Source: Deltaproteobacteria bacterium | GTDB taxonomy: Bacteria; Desulfobacterota; Desulfarculia; Adiutricales; Adiutricaceae | Length of the DNA stretch: 37,245 bases | Reading direction: 5' to 3' | Assembly (NCBI GenBank): GCA_031265205.1 | Contig: JAISCZ010000077.1 | Location: 1 to 37,245, forward strand | Shown here: positions 15,687 to 23,905 of the stretch, piece by piece | Position numbering within the stretch: the stretch's first letter is position 1 | Layout of the letters: each line of letters opens with the position of its first letter | The notes under the pieces: generated by a model | The model's database searches: none | What the model was told of the DNA's origin: nothing | Seen by the model: the letters and a program-made list of their open reading frames with translations, nothing else | Made by a program: the position numbers and the translations under genes

Positions 15687-17183
15687 TTAGGCTTTGACCA
15701 AAATTACCCGCGCGAGGCGCCCGCTGGGCGCGTTGGAGAGATGGAGCTGCAAGCCTTCGGTCAGCTCCACGTAACTTTTGGGGGGAATCATTTTATCGCG
15801 CGTCAGGTCTTTGAGCGTCTGAAGGGTTTGATTGACGAAGAGCCATTTGTCCTGGTGGAAGATAAAATAGCCGACCGCCTTTTTCTGCTCGTCCGTGATC
15901 CGCTCGTTGGGGAAGACGTTGCGATCGACGTGCCACTGGTAGAGATATTGGTTGGGAAAGACCATCAGGCGGTGGTTGTCCGCGCGGAAGGACTTGCCGT
16001 CGCGGCTGGAATAGAAATCCAAAACGGGGAGGATTCCGGAAAAGGGAGTCCCGCAGTAGGGGCAGGACGGTTTGGAGGTGTTGTCAAAGACAAACCATTT
16101 TTTGACGCATTTGGGGTTGGAGCAGGGCTGGATCATGTCCAGGGTTTTGACCAAGGCGTTTTCCCAGTCGTCGGCCGTAGGGCGCAGATTGGGTTGGTGG
16201 AGCCCCTTGACGAAGGCCTGGTCAAAGAGTTCCTTGAGATATGGGCCCATGATTTTGTAAGGGTTCTTGGCCGTGTCGATCCAGGGCAGAAAGGGTTGGT
16301 CGTTGGCCTCGATACGGACCCGGTTGGAGGCGTCGGTGGGGTGCTCCACGAAGAGAGCGTCCTGGCCCATCTCATGGGTTTCCTGAACGTCCGTGTCCAC
16401 GGAATAGAACTTGCTGCCCCTTAAGGGATGGCGGTGAAAAAGGTAGATATAGATAAGGACCGCCAAGGCGTGCAGATCCGTGGAGCGGGTGGGAAGAACG
16501 CGGTTCTTGTCGTCCGAGCGCAAATGCATGGTGGCGACGACTTCGGGGGCGATAAAGTCGCGGGTGCCCACCACGTCGGGCGGAAAGAGGGAAGGAACGA
16601 CCAAGCCGTCGATATCTATGATGCAGGCGCTGCCCGAGGTGGGATCGATCAGGCAGTTTTTATACGAGAGGTCGGAATGGGCGAGACCCGCGGCGTGGAG
16701 CCTTTTGGTGGCCCGGCTGAGATTGAGGCAAACCTGGAGAAAACCCAAAAGGGCGCCCTTTTCCTCGGGGGGGACGCTTTTGTTGAAATTTTTGGCGGAG
16801 GCGAACCAGTAGCCCTCTTTTTCCGCCCCGGCCAGGGAAGTTTTGGGCCCGAAGAAGAAATGTTTCTCGTAAAAGGGGAGCACGATGCCCGTCCTGCCGT
16901 CATATTCGACAACCTTCTCGGGCCAGCGGAAGAGGGGTTTCCAGTAGTCGCCGCCTTCCCGCTCAAAAATGGACTGCCGGTAAGGGCCCACTAACCTGTT
17001 AATCCGTTCCTTGCCGTTAAAATCGAGTTTTTTGCGGAAAAAGGCCACGGCGTACTGTTTATTGGGATCGAAATAGACATCCTTTACCCCGCCCTGTTTG
17101 GGATCCTCGTAGACGAACCGCACGGTGGATCCATCGGTGGGCGAAGTTACCGTCACTATATTGGCGCTTTTTGCTTTACTCAC
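15687..17183 (-). CDS. TerY-P triad protein kinase with zinc ribbon and C-terminal domain
   Basis: 498 residues. Residues about 15-340 form an eukaryote-like protein kinase fold. A variant N-lobe has AVAFFRKKLD near 45-54. The catalytic loop is HSDLSYKN (His169, Asp171, Asn176, with Ser where Arg is common). DID at 190-192 replaces DFG, and TRDFIAPEVV (APE at 212-214) and a DLHALAVLIYIYLF helix follow. Residues 354-377 form a zinc ribbon (CSNPKC and CPYC). The last 120 residues form an unassigned beta-rich domain. The HxD-N-D set suggests it is active, probably on Ser/Thr. It starts 9 bp after the phosphatase stop, so kinase and phosphatase are translationally linked. Paired with PP2C and TerY it matches the TerY-P triad. 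The substrate is unknown; candidates are TerD proteins or the pump (inference). Confidence 0.9.
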   Translation of the reverse strand: MSKAKSANIVTVTSPTDGSTVRFVYEDPKQGGVKDVYFDPNKQYAVAFFRKKLDFNGKERINRLVGPYRQSIFEREGGDYWKPLFRWPEKVVEYDGRTGIVLPFYEKHFFFGPKTSLAGAEKEGYWFASAKNFNKSVPPEEKGALLGFLQVCLNLSRATKRLHAAGLAHSDLSYKNCLIDPTSGSACIIDIDGLVVPSLFPPDVVGTRDFIAPEVVATMHLRSDDKNRVLPTRSTDLHALAVLIYIYLFHRHPLRGSKFYSVDTDVQETHEMGQDALFVEHPTDASNRVRIEANDQPFLPWIDTAKNPYKIMGPYLKELFDQAFVKGLHQPNLRPTADDWENALVKTLDMIQPCSNPKCVKKWFVFDNTSKPSCPYCGTPFSGILPVLDFYSSRDGKSFRADNHRLMVFPNQYLYQWHVDRNVFPNERITDEQKKAVGYFIFHQDKWLFVNQTLQTLKDLTRDKMIPPKSYVELTEGLQLHLSNAPSGRLARVILVKA

Positions 17184-17192
17184 GAAACAATC

Positions 17193-20100
17193 CTACTTCA
17201 CGATCAAAATGGTCCGGTCGTCGTGGTTGCCCACGGACCAAAAATCAAGCCACCGGCGCAGGCTTTTGGCCTTGTCCTCGAGCGTGGCCTTAGGGTCGAA
17301 GACTTCCGGGCAGCCCTTGTTTTCCCCTTCGCCGTTGGGGAGGGTTTTTTCCCATAACTCTCGCCAGCTCTCCCGCGAGACGACGGAGTTGTCGGAAGGG
17401 AAAAAAGGGTCCGTAACGCCGTCGGAGGCCATAATGATGGACTCAAAATCGTCGGCGAAGACAAAATGGGTTCTTTGGGCGACCAACGGCTCCGAAATCT
17501 CAGTCTGCATAGTCAGAAAACGGGTCTGCCCGGCGTACTCCCCGGTGTCCGGAGCGCCCAAGACCAAAACTCGCGAGGTATTGTTCCAATTGTAGAGAGC
17601 CAGGCCGCCGTCGCCGATCCAGAAGGAAATGAGAAAATACCCGAAAGAAAACTTCTTGACGGCCACGAAAAGCGCGGTGGCGTGATATTCGCGGATTTTG
17701 ACGTTTTCGCCGAGAGAAGCGGTTTTATTTTTCGCTTCCTCAAAGATATTAGCGTACGCTTTGTAAACTATCCGGTAAATTAAAGCGTCCAAACCGTGTT
17801 TTTGGCGAAATTCGTTTTGCTGTTTATACTGGCCTTCTTTGGTTAAGGCGACGAAGTTACCCTTCCATTCCGCGAAAAAAGCCTCGTTATTCGCGAAAAA
17901 ACTCACGATTTCCTGGCTCGAAAAAAGAGCGAGAAATTCGTTAACCATTGTCTCGCAAACGATTTCCGCCCCTTTGCGCGAATACTTTGAGCTTCCCGCG
18001 CCGTCGGAGACGGCGAAAACGTTCCATTCAGAGGAAGGGTCAGACTCGAATTTAAAATAATCGTCCCGGGGTTTCGAGACGTTCGCGTGCGATCTGCCGC
18101 GGCAGCTCGCCGCGATGACGTATTTTTGAAGAAAAGGAAGCTCCGCGAAACTCACGACTTCATTGGGAGTGTGGTATCCCTCGTAGTCAGCAACTTCTAA
18201 GTCTTTCCACATTGATTTGGGATCGGGCGCGATAAAAAGCTTTAAATCATGGGATTCAATTTTATCGAGATTGTTATTGACGTAAAATATAAATTTGATT
18301 TTACCCTCGTAACCTTCGGCGAGATTCGGGGTCCCTTTTATGGAAATAGTTTTATCCCCCTCATTGGGGTTACGCGCGCCGTTATTCGCGGAGTGAAGAG
18401 TAATCTCAAGATTTAAAGGGTCGCGCCAAAAACTATTGCCCAAGCAAGCTTTGACGCGATGGAGTTTTTCCACGCCAAGCTCCAAGATATAGGATAATTC
18501 CGCTTTGTATTTTCCCGTGATTTCGGCGGAGCCGATATTTCTTTTAGTTTCGGAAAATATATTGTCGCGAGGGCCAAATTCCGAGGCCAGCTCAATAATA
18601 AGAACGGGTTGACGAATTTCGTCAATCTTATTGTGTTTCGAGATTAAAGCGAGGCGGCCATCAGATCCAAGATTTTCCCATTGCGCCAGCTGCTCCCGGT
18701 ACGCTCTCTCTTTTTCCTCCCTTTTTCTCTCTTCCGCGGCCCTTACTCTCGCTTCTTCAGCCCTTTTTCGCTCTTCTTCCTCTCTTTCGTTATCAAGCCG
18801 CTCTTTTTGCTTCCGTTCGAGTTCTTGTTTGATCTCTTCTGCTTTTCTCAGCTTTTCCGCGCGGTTTTTTTCATCAATATACCTTGGATCATAAAGTGGT
18901 TTAGGCGGTTCCGGCGCGTTCGGAGGCGGCGCGTAAGGCCCGTTAATATCCGCCGCGGCTCCTTCTTTTTTCGTTCCGCTTTCCGCGCCCACCTGAGGCT
19001 CTGGCGCTGGGCGCTGGCCTTCAGGCGAAGTCGCGCTAGGCGAAGGCGCGCTCGCGGGAGGCGCCACCGCGTCTGGGGGAGCGATTTTAGGGGGATCGGC
19101 GCGCGTCCCTTCCGGCGCCGTGGCGACGGGTGGCCGAGGTTCCGCGACGTTCGCGGGATTCGCCCCGCCGACCCCATCGGCGGCATTGGAAGCGGGGGGA
19201 GGATTTTGGCTAACCGCCTTCTCCCCGGAAGTCTCCGGGAGAGGCGAGCGCGGCTCCCGCGCGGCTGGCTGAGGCGCCGCGTCCACTGGCGCGTTTCCAG
19301 TGGATTCGGGCGAATCGCCCTGATTGGCGACGGCGGGAGCGGGAGGATTGGGAGCGGGGTCTCGCGATTCCCCCGCAGGGGTCGGGACTGGCGCCAGCGG
19401 AGGCTTCGCGGCGGCTGACCCTGACGCCGCCGGTTCCTTGGGCGCGGCGGCTAAAGAGCCTGGCGCGCCGCCCTGAATGGCGGCGGCGGGAGGAGTGGGC
19501 GCTGGGCTAGAAAATTCCGGTAAAATATACTCTTGGGGCGCGGACGGCGACGTTTCGGCGGGCTGGCTTGGCCGCTCGCCCGCCGAGGAACTTGAGGAAG
19601 CTTCCGGAACCTTGGGAGACGCGTATTCTTTCGGGGGAAAAGGAGGAACGCTATCCCCGGAAGTATCGCTCGTTTTATCAGCGATGGAATAACTTGTTGG
19701 ATGTTGAGAATCCAGTATCGCTTGTATTTTATCAGAATACGACTCAATTTTATTATTGAAATACAGGACTATTCCATTAAAACATTCCTCTTGAATAATA
19801 GCCGTATCGGGCGATTGAACGCGCGTCGCGTTGTATTCCATCAATTTTTCGTAATCGCCGTCCATGACTTTAGCTGAGTCAGCTTGAATCTTATTTATTA
19901 TCGCGTCATTAATTTTTTTAAATGACGGCGAGAGTCGTTCGACGCTATTTAAGTCAAATAATTCGGATCCGACCAAAGAAGCCAAATAATCTATCTGCTC
20001 AATATATGGTTGATAGTCGTCGTGAATAGAGTCGCCAGCTAGTACTCCTTCCATTCGCAAATGATCATGTAATTTTTTTATATTGGCGGATAAAATACTG

Positions 20101-20195
20101 TTATTGAAGCCAAATATGGGATTTCTTTCCGCCTTTTGCCAAATTTTCAGTAATTTTCCGGAAACCGTCACGTAAGCCGAAGTTGGTTCTGACAT
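17193..20195 (-). CDS. Giant multidomain PP2C-family protein phosphatase
   Basis: 1000 residues. Residues 1-165 are an alpha-helical N-terminal domain I do not recognise. Residues 180-435 are a low-complexity Pro/Ala/Ser linker. Residues 440-505 are a highly charged Lys/Arg/Glu coiled coil. Residues 515-665 are a middle domain without assignment. Residues about 690-1000 form a PP2C phosphatase with its metal-binding motifs: SCRGRSHANVSKPRDDYF, VSDGAGSS (Asp731), FWIGDGG, ASDGVTD and NHDDRT. The acidic residues that bind Mg/Mn are present, so activity is likely. It is far longer than the about 250 residues of a minimal PP2C. It should reverse the adjacent kinase. The linker and coiled coil suggest a scaffold or a tether to a larger complex. 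It is located between terY (78 bp upstream) and the kinase (9 bp downstream). Confidence 0.9.
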   Translation of the reverse strand: MSEPTSAYVTVSGKLLKIWQKAERNPIFGFNNSILSANIKKLHDHLRMEGVLAGDSIHDDYQPYIEQIDYLASLVGSELFDLNSVERLSPSFKKINDAIINKIQADSAKVMDGDYEKLMEYNATRVQSPDTAIIQEECFNGIVLYFNNKIESYSDKIQAILDSQHPTSYSIADKTSDTSGDSVPPFPPKEYASPKVPEASSSSSAGERPSQPAETSPSAPQEYILPEFSSPAPTPPAAAIQGGAPGSLAAAPKEPAASGSAAAKPPLAPVPTPAGESRDPAPNPPAPAVANQGDSPESTGNAPVDAAPQPAAREPRSPLPETSGEKAVSQNPPPASNAADGVGGANPANVAEPRPPVATAPEGTRADPPKIAPPDAVAPPASAPSPSATSPEGQRPAPEPQVGAESGTKKEGAAADINGPYAPPPNAPEPPKPLYDPRYIDEKNRAEKLRKAEEIKQELERKQKERLDNEREEEERKRAEEARVRAAEERKREEKERAYREQLAQWENLGSDGRLALISKHNKIDEIRQPVLIIELASEFGPRDNIFSETKRNIGSAEITGKYKAELSYILELGVEKLHRVKACLGNSFWRDPLNLEITLHSANNGARNPNEGDKTISIKGTPNLAEGYEGKIKFIFYVNNNLDKIESHDLKLFIAPDPKSMWKDLEVADYEGYHTPNEVVSFAELPFLQKYVIAASCRGRSHANVSKPRDDYFKFESDPSSEWNVFAVSDGAGSSKYSRKGAEIVCETMVNEFLALFSSQEIVSFFANNEAFFAEWKGNFVALTKEGQYKQQNEFRQKHGLDALIYRIVYKAYANIFEEAKNKTASLGENVKIREYHATALFVAVKKFSFGYFLISFWIGDGGLALYNWNNTSRVLVLGAPDTGEYAGQTRFLTMQTEISEPLVAQRTHFVFADDFESIIMASDGVTDPFFPSDNSVVSRESWRELWEKTLPNGEGENKGCPEVFDPKATLEDKAKSLRRWLDFWSVGNHDDRTILIVK

Positions 20196-20272
20196 ACAAA
20201 TAAACCGTCAACCGAATAGAAAAATAACTAAAACAATACAAATCGCGCGGAATAAAGCGATAGCGAAGAAAT

Positions 20273-20908
20273 CTAAATCGCTATCTTGATCTCCGGGGGC
20301 GGCGGAGGCAAATCTTTCACGCTTAATTCGCTGCTTTGGCTATGCCTGGAGAAGGTCTGGGAAACCCATTGCCAGAATTTCGCGAAACCGTTGCTGTCCA
20401 TGGTTTCCAGGATAACCACGTCAGTGGAAAATTTGCCTAAGGGTTCCGTCTTAGCCTTGGGGCCAGCGGCGCAGCCTATAATCCGCGAGAAGACGTAGCC
20501 CTTTATCTTCTGGCACATCCGGTCGAAGAGCAGAGTATCCGACGGCGAGCCGTCGGTCATGACGACCGCCAAAGGCATCCAGTCGCCTTTAGTGTCCTTG
20601 GAAGACTTCACCACGTCTTTGTCGTAGAGCTTAAGCATCAGTTCCAGGGCCTCTCCCAAATTGGTGGGCGAGGACTCCAGGGGAGGGATCTCCGGAATGG
20701 ACAAAACGGTCAGCTCCGTTAAGGGCAGCAAGACCTTGGCTTCGCGATCGAAGGTTATGACGGAGATATAAACCGTTTCCAAGGCGTAAGGATCCCTCTT
20801 GAGAGCCGCGACAAGGGCTTGCAGCCCGACTTTGACGGCCTCAATGGGTTCTCCGCGCATGGAGCCGGAAGTGTCGATTAAGATATAAATAGGCAGCTTT
20901 CTCATCAT
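20273..20908 (-). CDS. terY: TerY-type vWA protein with polyproline tail
   Basis: 211 residues, a single von Willebrand A domain. The MIDAS is DTSGS at residues 13-17, a Thr in SSPTNLGEALEL, and the Asp of VMTDGSPSD. The N-terminal LPIYILIDTSGSMRGEPIEAVKVGLQ is the TerY signature. The protein ends in LPPPPPEIKIAI, a polyproline motif also seen at the end of the neighbouring copy. TerY proteins are small cytoplasmic vWA proteins. In the triad they are thought to act as metal-dependent partners of the kinase and phosphatase. It is located between another terY (157 bp upstream) and the PP2C gene (77 bp downstream). Confidence 0.94.
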   Translation of the reverse strand: MMRKLPIYILIDTSGSMRGEPIEAVKVGLQALVAALKRDPYALETVYISVITFDREAKVLLPLTELTVLSIPEIPPLESSPTNLGEALELMLKLYDKDVVKSSKDTKGDWMPLAVVMTDGSPSDTLLFDRMCQKIKGYVFSRIIGCAAGPKAKTEPLGKFSTDVVILETMDSNGFAKFWQWVSQTFSRHSQSSELSVKDLPPPPPEIKIAI

Positions 20909-21007
20909 AAACCAACAAAAAAAGACTAATTATCTCCCAAATAAACAAAATCGCGCGCGTTACGCGATATTAGGCGACTTAAACGAACGGTTCGCGCCGC
21001 GGTTTTT

Positions 21008-21035
21008 CCAGAGGGCTCGCTGATAAGCCCTCTGG
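21008..21035 (-). other. Perfect 10-bp hairpin between the two upstream terY genes
   Basis: CCAGAGGGCT (21008-21017), an eight-base loop, AGCCCTCTGG (21026-21035). On the minus strand it follows the first terY by about 30 bases and is not followed by a T tract. It could modulate stoichiometry within the ter transcript (attenuation or RNase barrier). Confidence 0.6.
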
Positions 21036-21065
21036 AACCCCAAGGGACGGCGCGCGCCTCTCCCC

Positions 21066-21707
21066 CTAGAACTTGATCAAGGAGATTTCGGGCGGGGGAG
21101 GCGGGAGCTCGCTGACGGAGCCCGGCTCGCCGCCGGCGTCCACCCGCTTGCTGGAGACCACGATGCTCGAGGAAACGTATTTGAAATAAGCCGCGATGGA
21201 CGAAGAGTCGCAGACATCCAAGGCGAGCACGTTCTCCCCGGCGATTTTCTGGAGCATCGCCGTATTGGCCCCCGAACCGGCCGCGCAGGCCACCACCACG
21301 CCCCATTTATAGGCCTTGAAAGCGGGCAGGTACTTGTCCGGGTTATCCGTGGGCTCCCCGTCGGTCATGATATAGACCAAAGGCTTATAGTCGCCTTTGG
21401 AGTCGGGAGAGTTTTTGATCACTTCCCTTTCGGCGCATTTCGTGACCAAATCCAAAGCTCCGCCCAGGCTGGTTCCGCCTCCCGCCTTGAGGCTGGGCGG
21501 CTGGAAATCGTTCAGCTCGGTGAGGGGAATCAGCTGCTTAACGGAACTCTCGAAAGTAATAACGCTTAAGTAGGCGATTTCATGCGCCTGCGGTTCCCGG
21601 CGGAGAGCCGAGTGCAGAATCTGTATCCCGTTATTGACCGCTTGGATGGGTTCCCCGCTCATCGAGCCCGAAATATCTAAAAGGAGGTAAACCGGAAGCC
21701 TTCGCAT
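21066..21707 (-). CDS. terY: TerY-type vWA protein, first gene of the ter block
   Basis: 213 residues with one vWA domain: DISGS MIDAS at residues 11-15, Thr in GGGTSLGGALDL, Asp in IMTDGEPTD. It opens with MRRLPVYLLLDISGSMSGEPIQAV, nearly the textbook TerY N-terminus, and ends in a polyproline tail (LPPPPPEISLIKF). The ATG is preceded by an AAGGAGA ribosome site. About 130 bp upstream is a promoter-like pair and, in the leader, a hairpin. It therefore heads the collinear minus-strand block that runs to 9170. Confidence 0.94.
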   Translation of the reverse strand: MRRLPVYLLLDISGSMSGEPIQAVNNGIQILHSALRREPQAHEIAYLSVITFESSVKQLIPLTELNDFQPPSLKAGGGTSLGGALDLVTKCAEREVIKNSPDSKGDYKPLVYIMTDGEPTDNPDKYLPAFKAYKWGVVVACAAGSGANTAMLQKIAGENVLALDVCDSSSIAAYFKYVSSSIVVSSKRVDAGGEPGSVSELPPPPPEISLIKF

Positions 21708-21732
21708 ATAGTCTCCTTGGAAAGGCGAAAGT

Positions 21733-21764
21733 CGCTCAAAATCCCTGAAAAAGCCTTTTGAGCG
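21733..21764 (-). promoter_or_regulatory. Leader hairpin ahead of the first terY
   Basis: CGCTCAAAA (21733-21741) pairs perfectly with TTTTGAGCG (21756-21764) around a 14-base loop. On the minus strand it lies about 25 bases upstream of the terY ATG, within the expected 5' leader. It is a candidate RNA regulatory element or operator-like inverted repeat. Confidence 0.45.
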
Positions 21765-21840
21765 CGTTTAAAAGCTAACAGAACGAAACAAAAAAACTAA
21801 AAAAAGTTAAAACGAGCTAAAAGCGAAAAAAACCGTCAAT

Positions 21841-21870
21841 TTTATAAAAAACCTAACCTTAAGGGGACAA
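21841..21870 (-). promoter_or_regulatory. Putative sigma-70 promoter of the ter block
   Basis: Minus strand TTGTCC (21870-21865), 18-bp spacer, TATAAA (21846-21841), placed about 135 bp upstream of the first terY ATG. This is the best promoter-like pair in the upstream region. Confidence 0.45.
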
Positions 21871-22259
21871 ACAAGACGAATCGCGCCAAGACGAATTTAA
21901 GAGTTTGGGGCGGCGGCGGGCGCTCTGGCGGTCTAGGCCCATAATCGTCTCGCTATTAAAGCGAAAAAAGCCAAAAGGTCGCGGAATCTTTCGCGAAAAG
22001 AGCGCGCGGAGCCTCTCCGTTAACCGGCTTGACAGGCGAGGCCATTGTTCGCCCTCGCGCTTAAAAAAGCGCGAAAAGCCGCAAGCGAGCGCGTTTGGAG
22101 AGCCGGAAGCCCAACGAAATCCCCTGGGAAACGGACGCGAGCCGCGAACGGCTCCTTTCGCTGGAAAAGATAAGAACGGCGCGATTTGTGTATATTAAGA
22201 ATACCTCGCGGAGTTGTCAAGAATCAAATCCTCTAAAATTAGGCCATTTAGCCTTGGCC
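21871..22259. other. Gene-free stretch upstream of the ter block
   Basis: Mixed GC sequence with several CGCG-rich words. Short open frames on both strands have no recognisable family, and I see no RNA gene. Confidence 0.5.
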
Positions 22260-22600
22260 CCACATCTATAAGCATATTAAATTTATATATTTTACATATT
22301 AATTTTCTTTTACAATCCTTAAAAATAATATTTTTAAAATAATATAGCGTTAATTTATCATAATTTTCATTATTATATATATTTTTACTCTTTTAAACAA
22401 TTAATATTATAAATTAATTTTATACGCCATGTAAAATTCATTTTTGTTTATATTATTTTAAAATTTATATTTAAATCAATTTTTTATGTTTATTATAAAC
22501 GTAATAATTTATATTAAATATAATTTATACTACTATTATTTTATTTTAACGTAATATATTTATTTAAAGTTATTATTATTTTTTTTGATCATGTAAATAT
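22260..22600. other. Extreme AT-rich island
   Basis: About 340 bp made almost only of A and T (runs such as TTATATATTT and TTAAATATAA) in an otherwise GC-rich window, with sharp edges on both sides. There is no open frame longer than a few codons and no TTATNCACA-type DnaA box, iteron array or tRNA-like fold. It sits between the divergent ter block (minus) and pgpA (plus). It may be a nucleoid-protein binding site, a transcription-insulating spacer, or a remnant of foreign DNA. Confidence 0.85.
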
Positions 22601-22784
22601 TAAGATATCCAACTCGCTCCACCGCGCGCGTCTCCCCTTTTCCGCCTCTCCGGCGCGCCCAATACGCCAGGACCCGCGGACCCGCGCGGTTTCTGGACAA
22701 TACGACGCGCCGGGGAGTATATTGAGGCTCGCTAATTTCGCGCGCTTCCACCACGGCCTCCAAAGGATTGGGAATTTTCGGCGT

Positions 22785-23297
22785 ATGGGCTTTTTCAACA
22801 CGATACCCAAAAAACCTGGGGTCGCTAACTTTATCATCCGCCAAATCTATACCTGTTTCGGCCTGGGCCTGATGCCCAAAGCCCCCGGGACCTTTGGAAC
22901 CCTTTTAGGGATCCCCCTTTATTTCCTCTTCGTCCGTTTGGGCTGGGAATGGTACGTGGCGGGAACTCTTTTCGTCTTTTTCCTGGGTTGGTGGGCCTCC
23001 AACCGCGCCGAAGTGGACTTGGACTCCCATGACGACCACCGGGCCGTTATTGACGAAGTTTTGGGCTATCTGGTCACCATGGTCCCCCTGCCCCATGTCT
23101 CCGTCCTTCCCTGCGCCTTTATCTGGGGCTTTTTCCTCTTCCGCTTTTTCGACATCCTCAAACCTGGGCCCATCGGCTGGATTGACCGCGAAGTTTCTGG
23201 AGGCTTTGGGGTCATGTTTGACGATTTCGTGGCCGGAATCTTCGCCTGGGTCACGATGTTTCTCATGGGGCTTCTCTATTCCGCCGCCTTTCTATAA
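22785..23297 (+). CDS. pgpA: Phosphatidylglycerophosphatase A
   Basis: 170 residues from the ATG at 22785; an in-frame TTG at 22722 would add 21 residues but the extension looks unlike the family. PgpA motifs: FGLGLMPKAPGTFGTLLGIPLY at the N-terminus, DDHRAVIDEVLGYLV (conserved acidic cluster), FFLFRFFDILKPGPIGWID and GGFGVMFDDFVAGIFAW. Three to four hydrophobic segments span the inner membrane. It dephosphorylates phosphatidylglycerol phosphate to phosphatidylglycerol. It stands alone, before a pyrimidine-rich gap and the lpt genes. Confidence 0.92.
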   Translation: MGFFNTIPKKPGVANFIIRQIYTCFGLGLMPKAPGTFGTLLGIPLYFLFVRLGWEWYVAGTLFVFFLGWWASNRAEVDLDSHDDHRAVIDEVLGYLVTMVPLPHVSVLPCAFIWGFFLFRFFDILKPGPIGWIDREVSGGFGVMFDDFVAGIFAWVTMFLMGLLYSAAFL

Positions 23298-23905
23298 TTT
23301 TTAGCGAACTTTTCAAGGGTTTTGACTGGGATTTTCCCCATTGCCGCCTTCGCGAAGTGGAGCCTCCCCGGGAACTCGGTGGGCGCCTTCGCCCTTCTCT
23401 CCCACGCGCGCGCCTTCCCCTCGCGGCCCGTCCGCTTTAGTTAAGGGTTCGCGCCTCCCGCCCCGGCGGGCGCCCCAGCGCCCCTATCAGGCGCGCCCCG
23501 CTTCCCGCCGTGGCGCGCGCCAGGGCGCCCCTTAAATTTTCTCCCGCTTTTCCCTCCCCGCGCGCTCTCCAGCGCCCGCGCGCCCCTTCGCCTTGGGGCG
23601 CTCGCCGCTCTTCCCTCCGTTCGCGTCCGCGCGCCGCGCTCCTTCCTCCCCCCAGCCGCGCCTACTCCCTCCCCAAGCCATCCCCCCAAACGCCCGCCAT
23701 CCCTTGAGGCTTCCGCCCGCCTCTCCGCCTTAACTCTCAGCCCCGGGAAACCCGCCTTCCGCCTAAGCCACCGCCCCCAAAGCCGTTCGGCATAAAAAAT
23801 GCTTACGAGCCTTTGACAGGCGCGCGGGCAAAAGTTATAATTTATCCACGCAAGCTTGAGACGCCGCGACTCTCCGAATTATTCCGCGGCGAGTTAGCGG
23901 AGACA
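23298..23905. other. Gene-free, strongly pyrimidine-rich stretch
   Basis: From about 23340 to 23780 the plus strand is dominated by C and T with few A, giving Pro/Arg/Ser-rich frames that match no family. There is no RNA gene or terminator with a T tract. The last about 90 bp before lptC are more balanced and probably contain its promoter. Confidence 0.6.

Noticed and set aside
18681..19418. 245-codon plus-strand frame antisense to the PP2C linker
   Set aside because: It mirrors the Pro/Ala-rich linker as Arg/Gly-rich repeats and has no motif.
21008..21035. Hairpin as a rho-independent terminator splitting the ter block
   Set aside because: No T tract follows in the transcribed direction, so it is listed only as an RNA structure.
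22260..22600. AT-rich island as a replication origin
   Set aside because: No TTATNCACA-type DnaA boxes, no iterons and no dnaA/dnaN or rep gene nearby.
22560..22844. 94-codon minus-strand frame across the AT-rich edge
   Set aside because: It overlaps the pgpA start in antisense and ends in an AT-rich run (NIYMIKKNNNNFK); no family or ribosome site.
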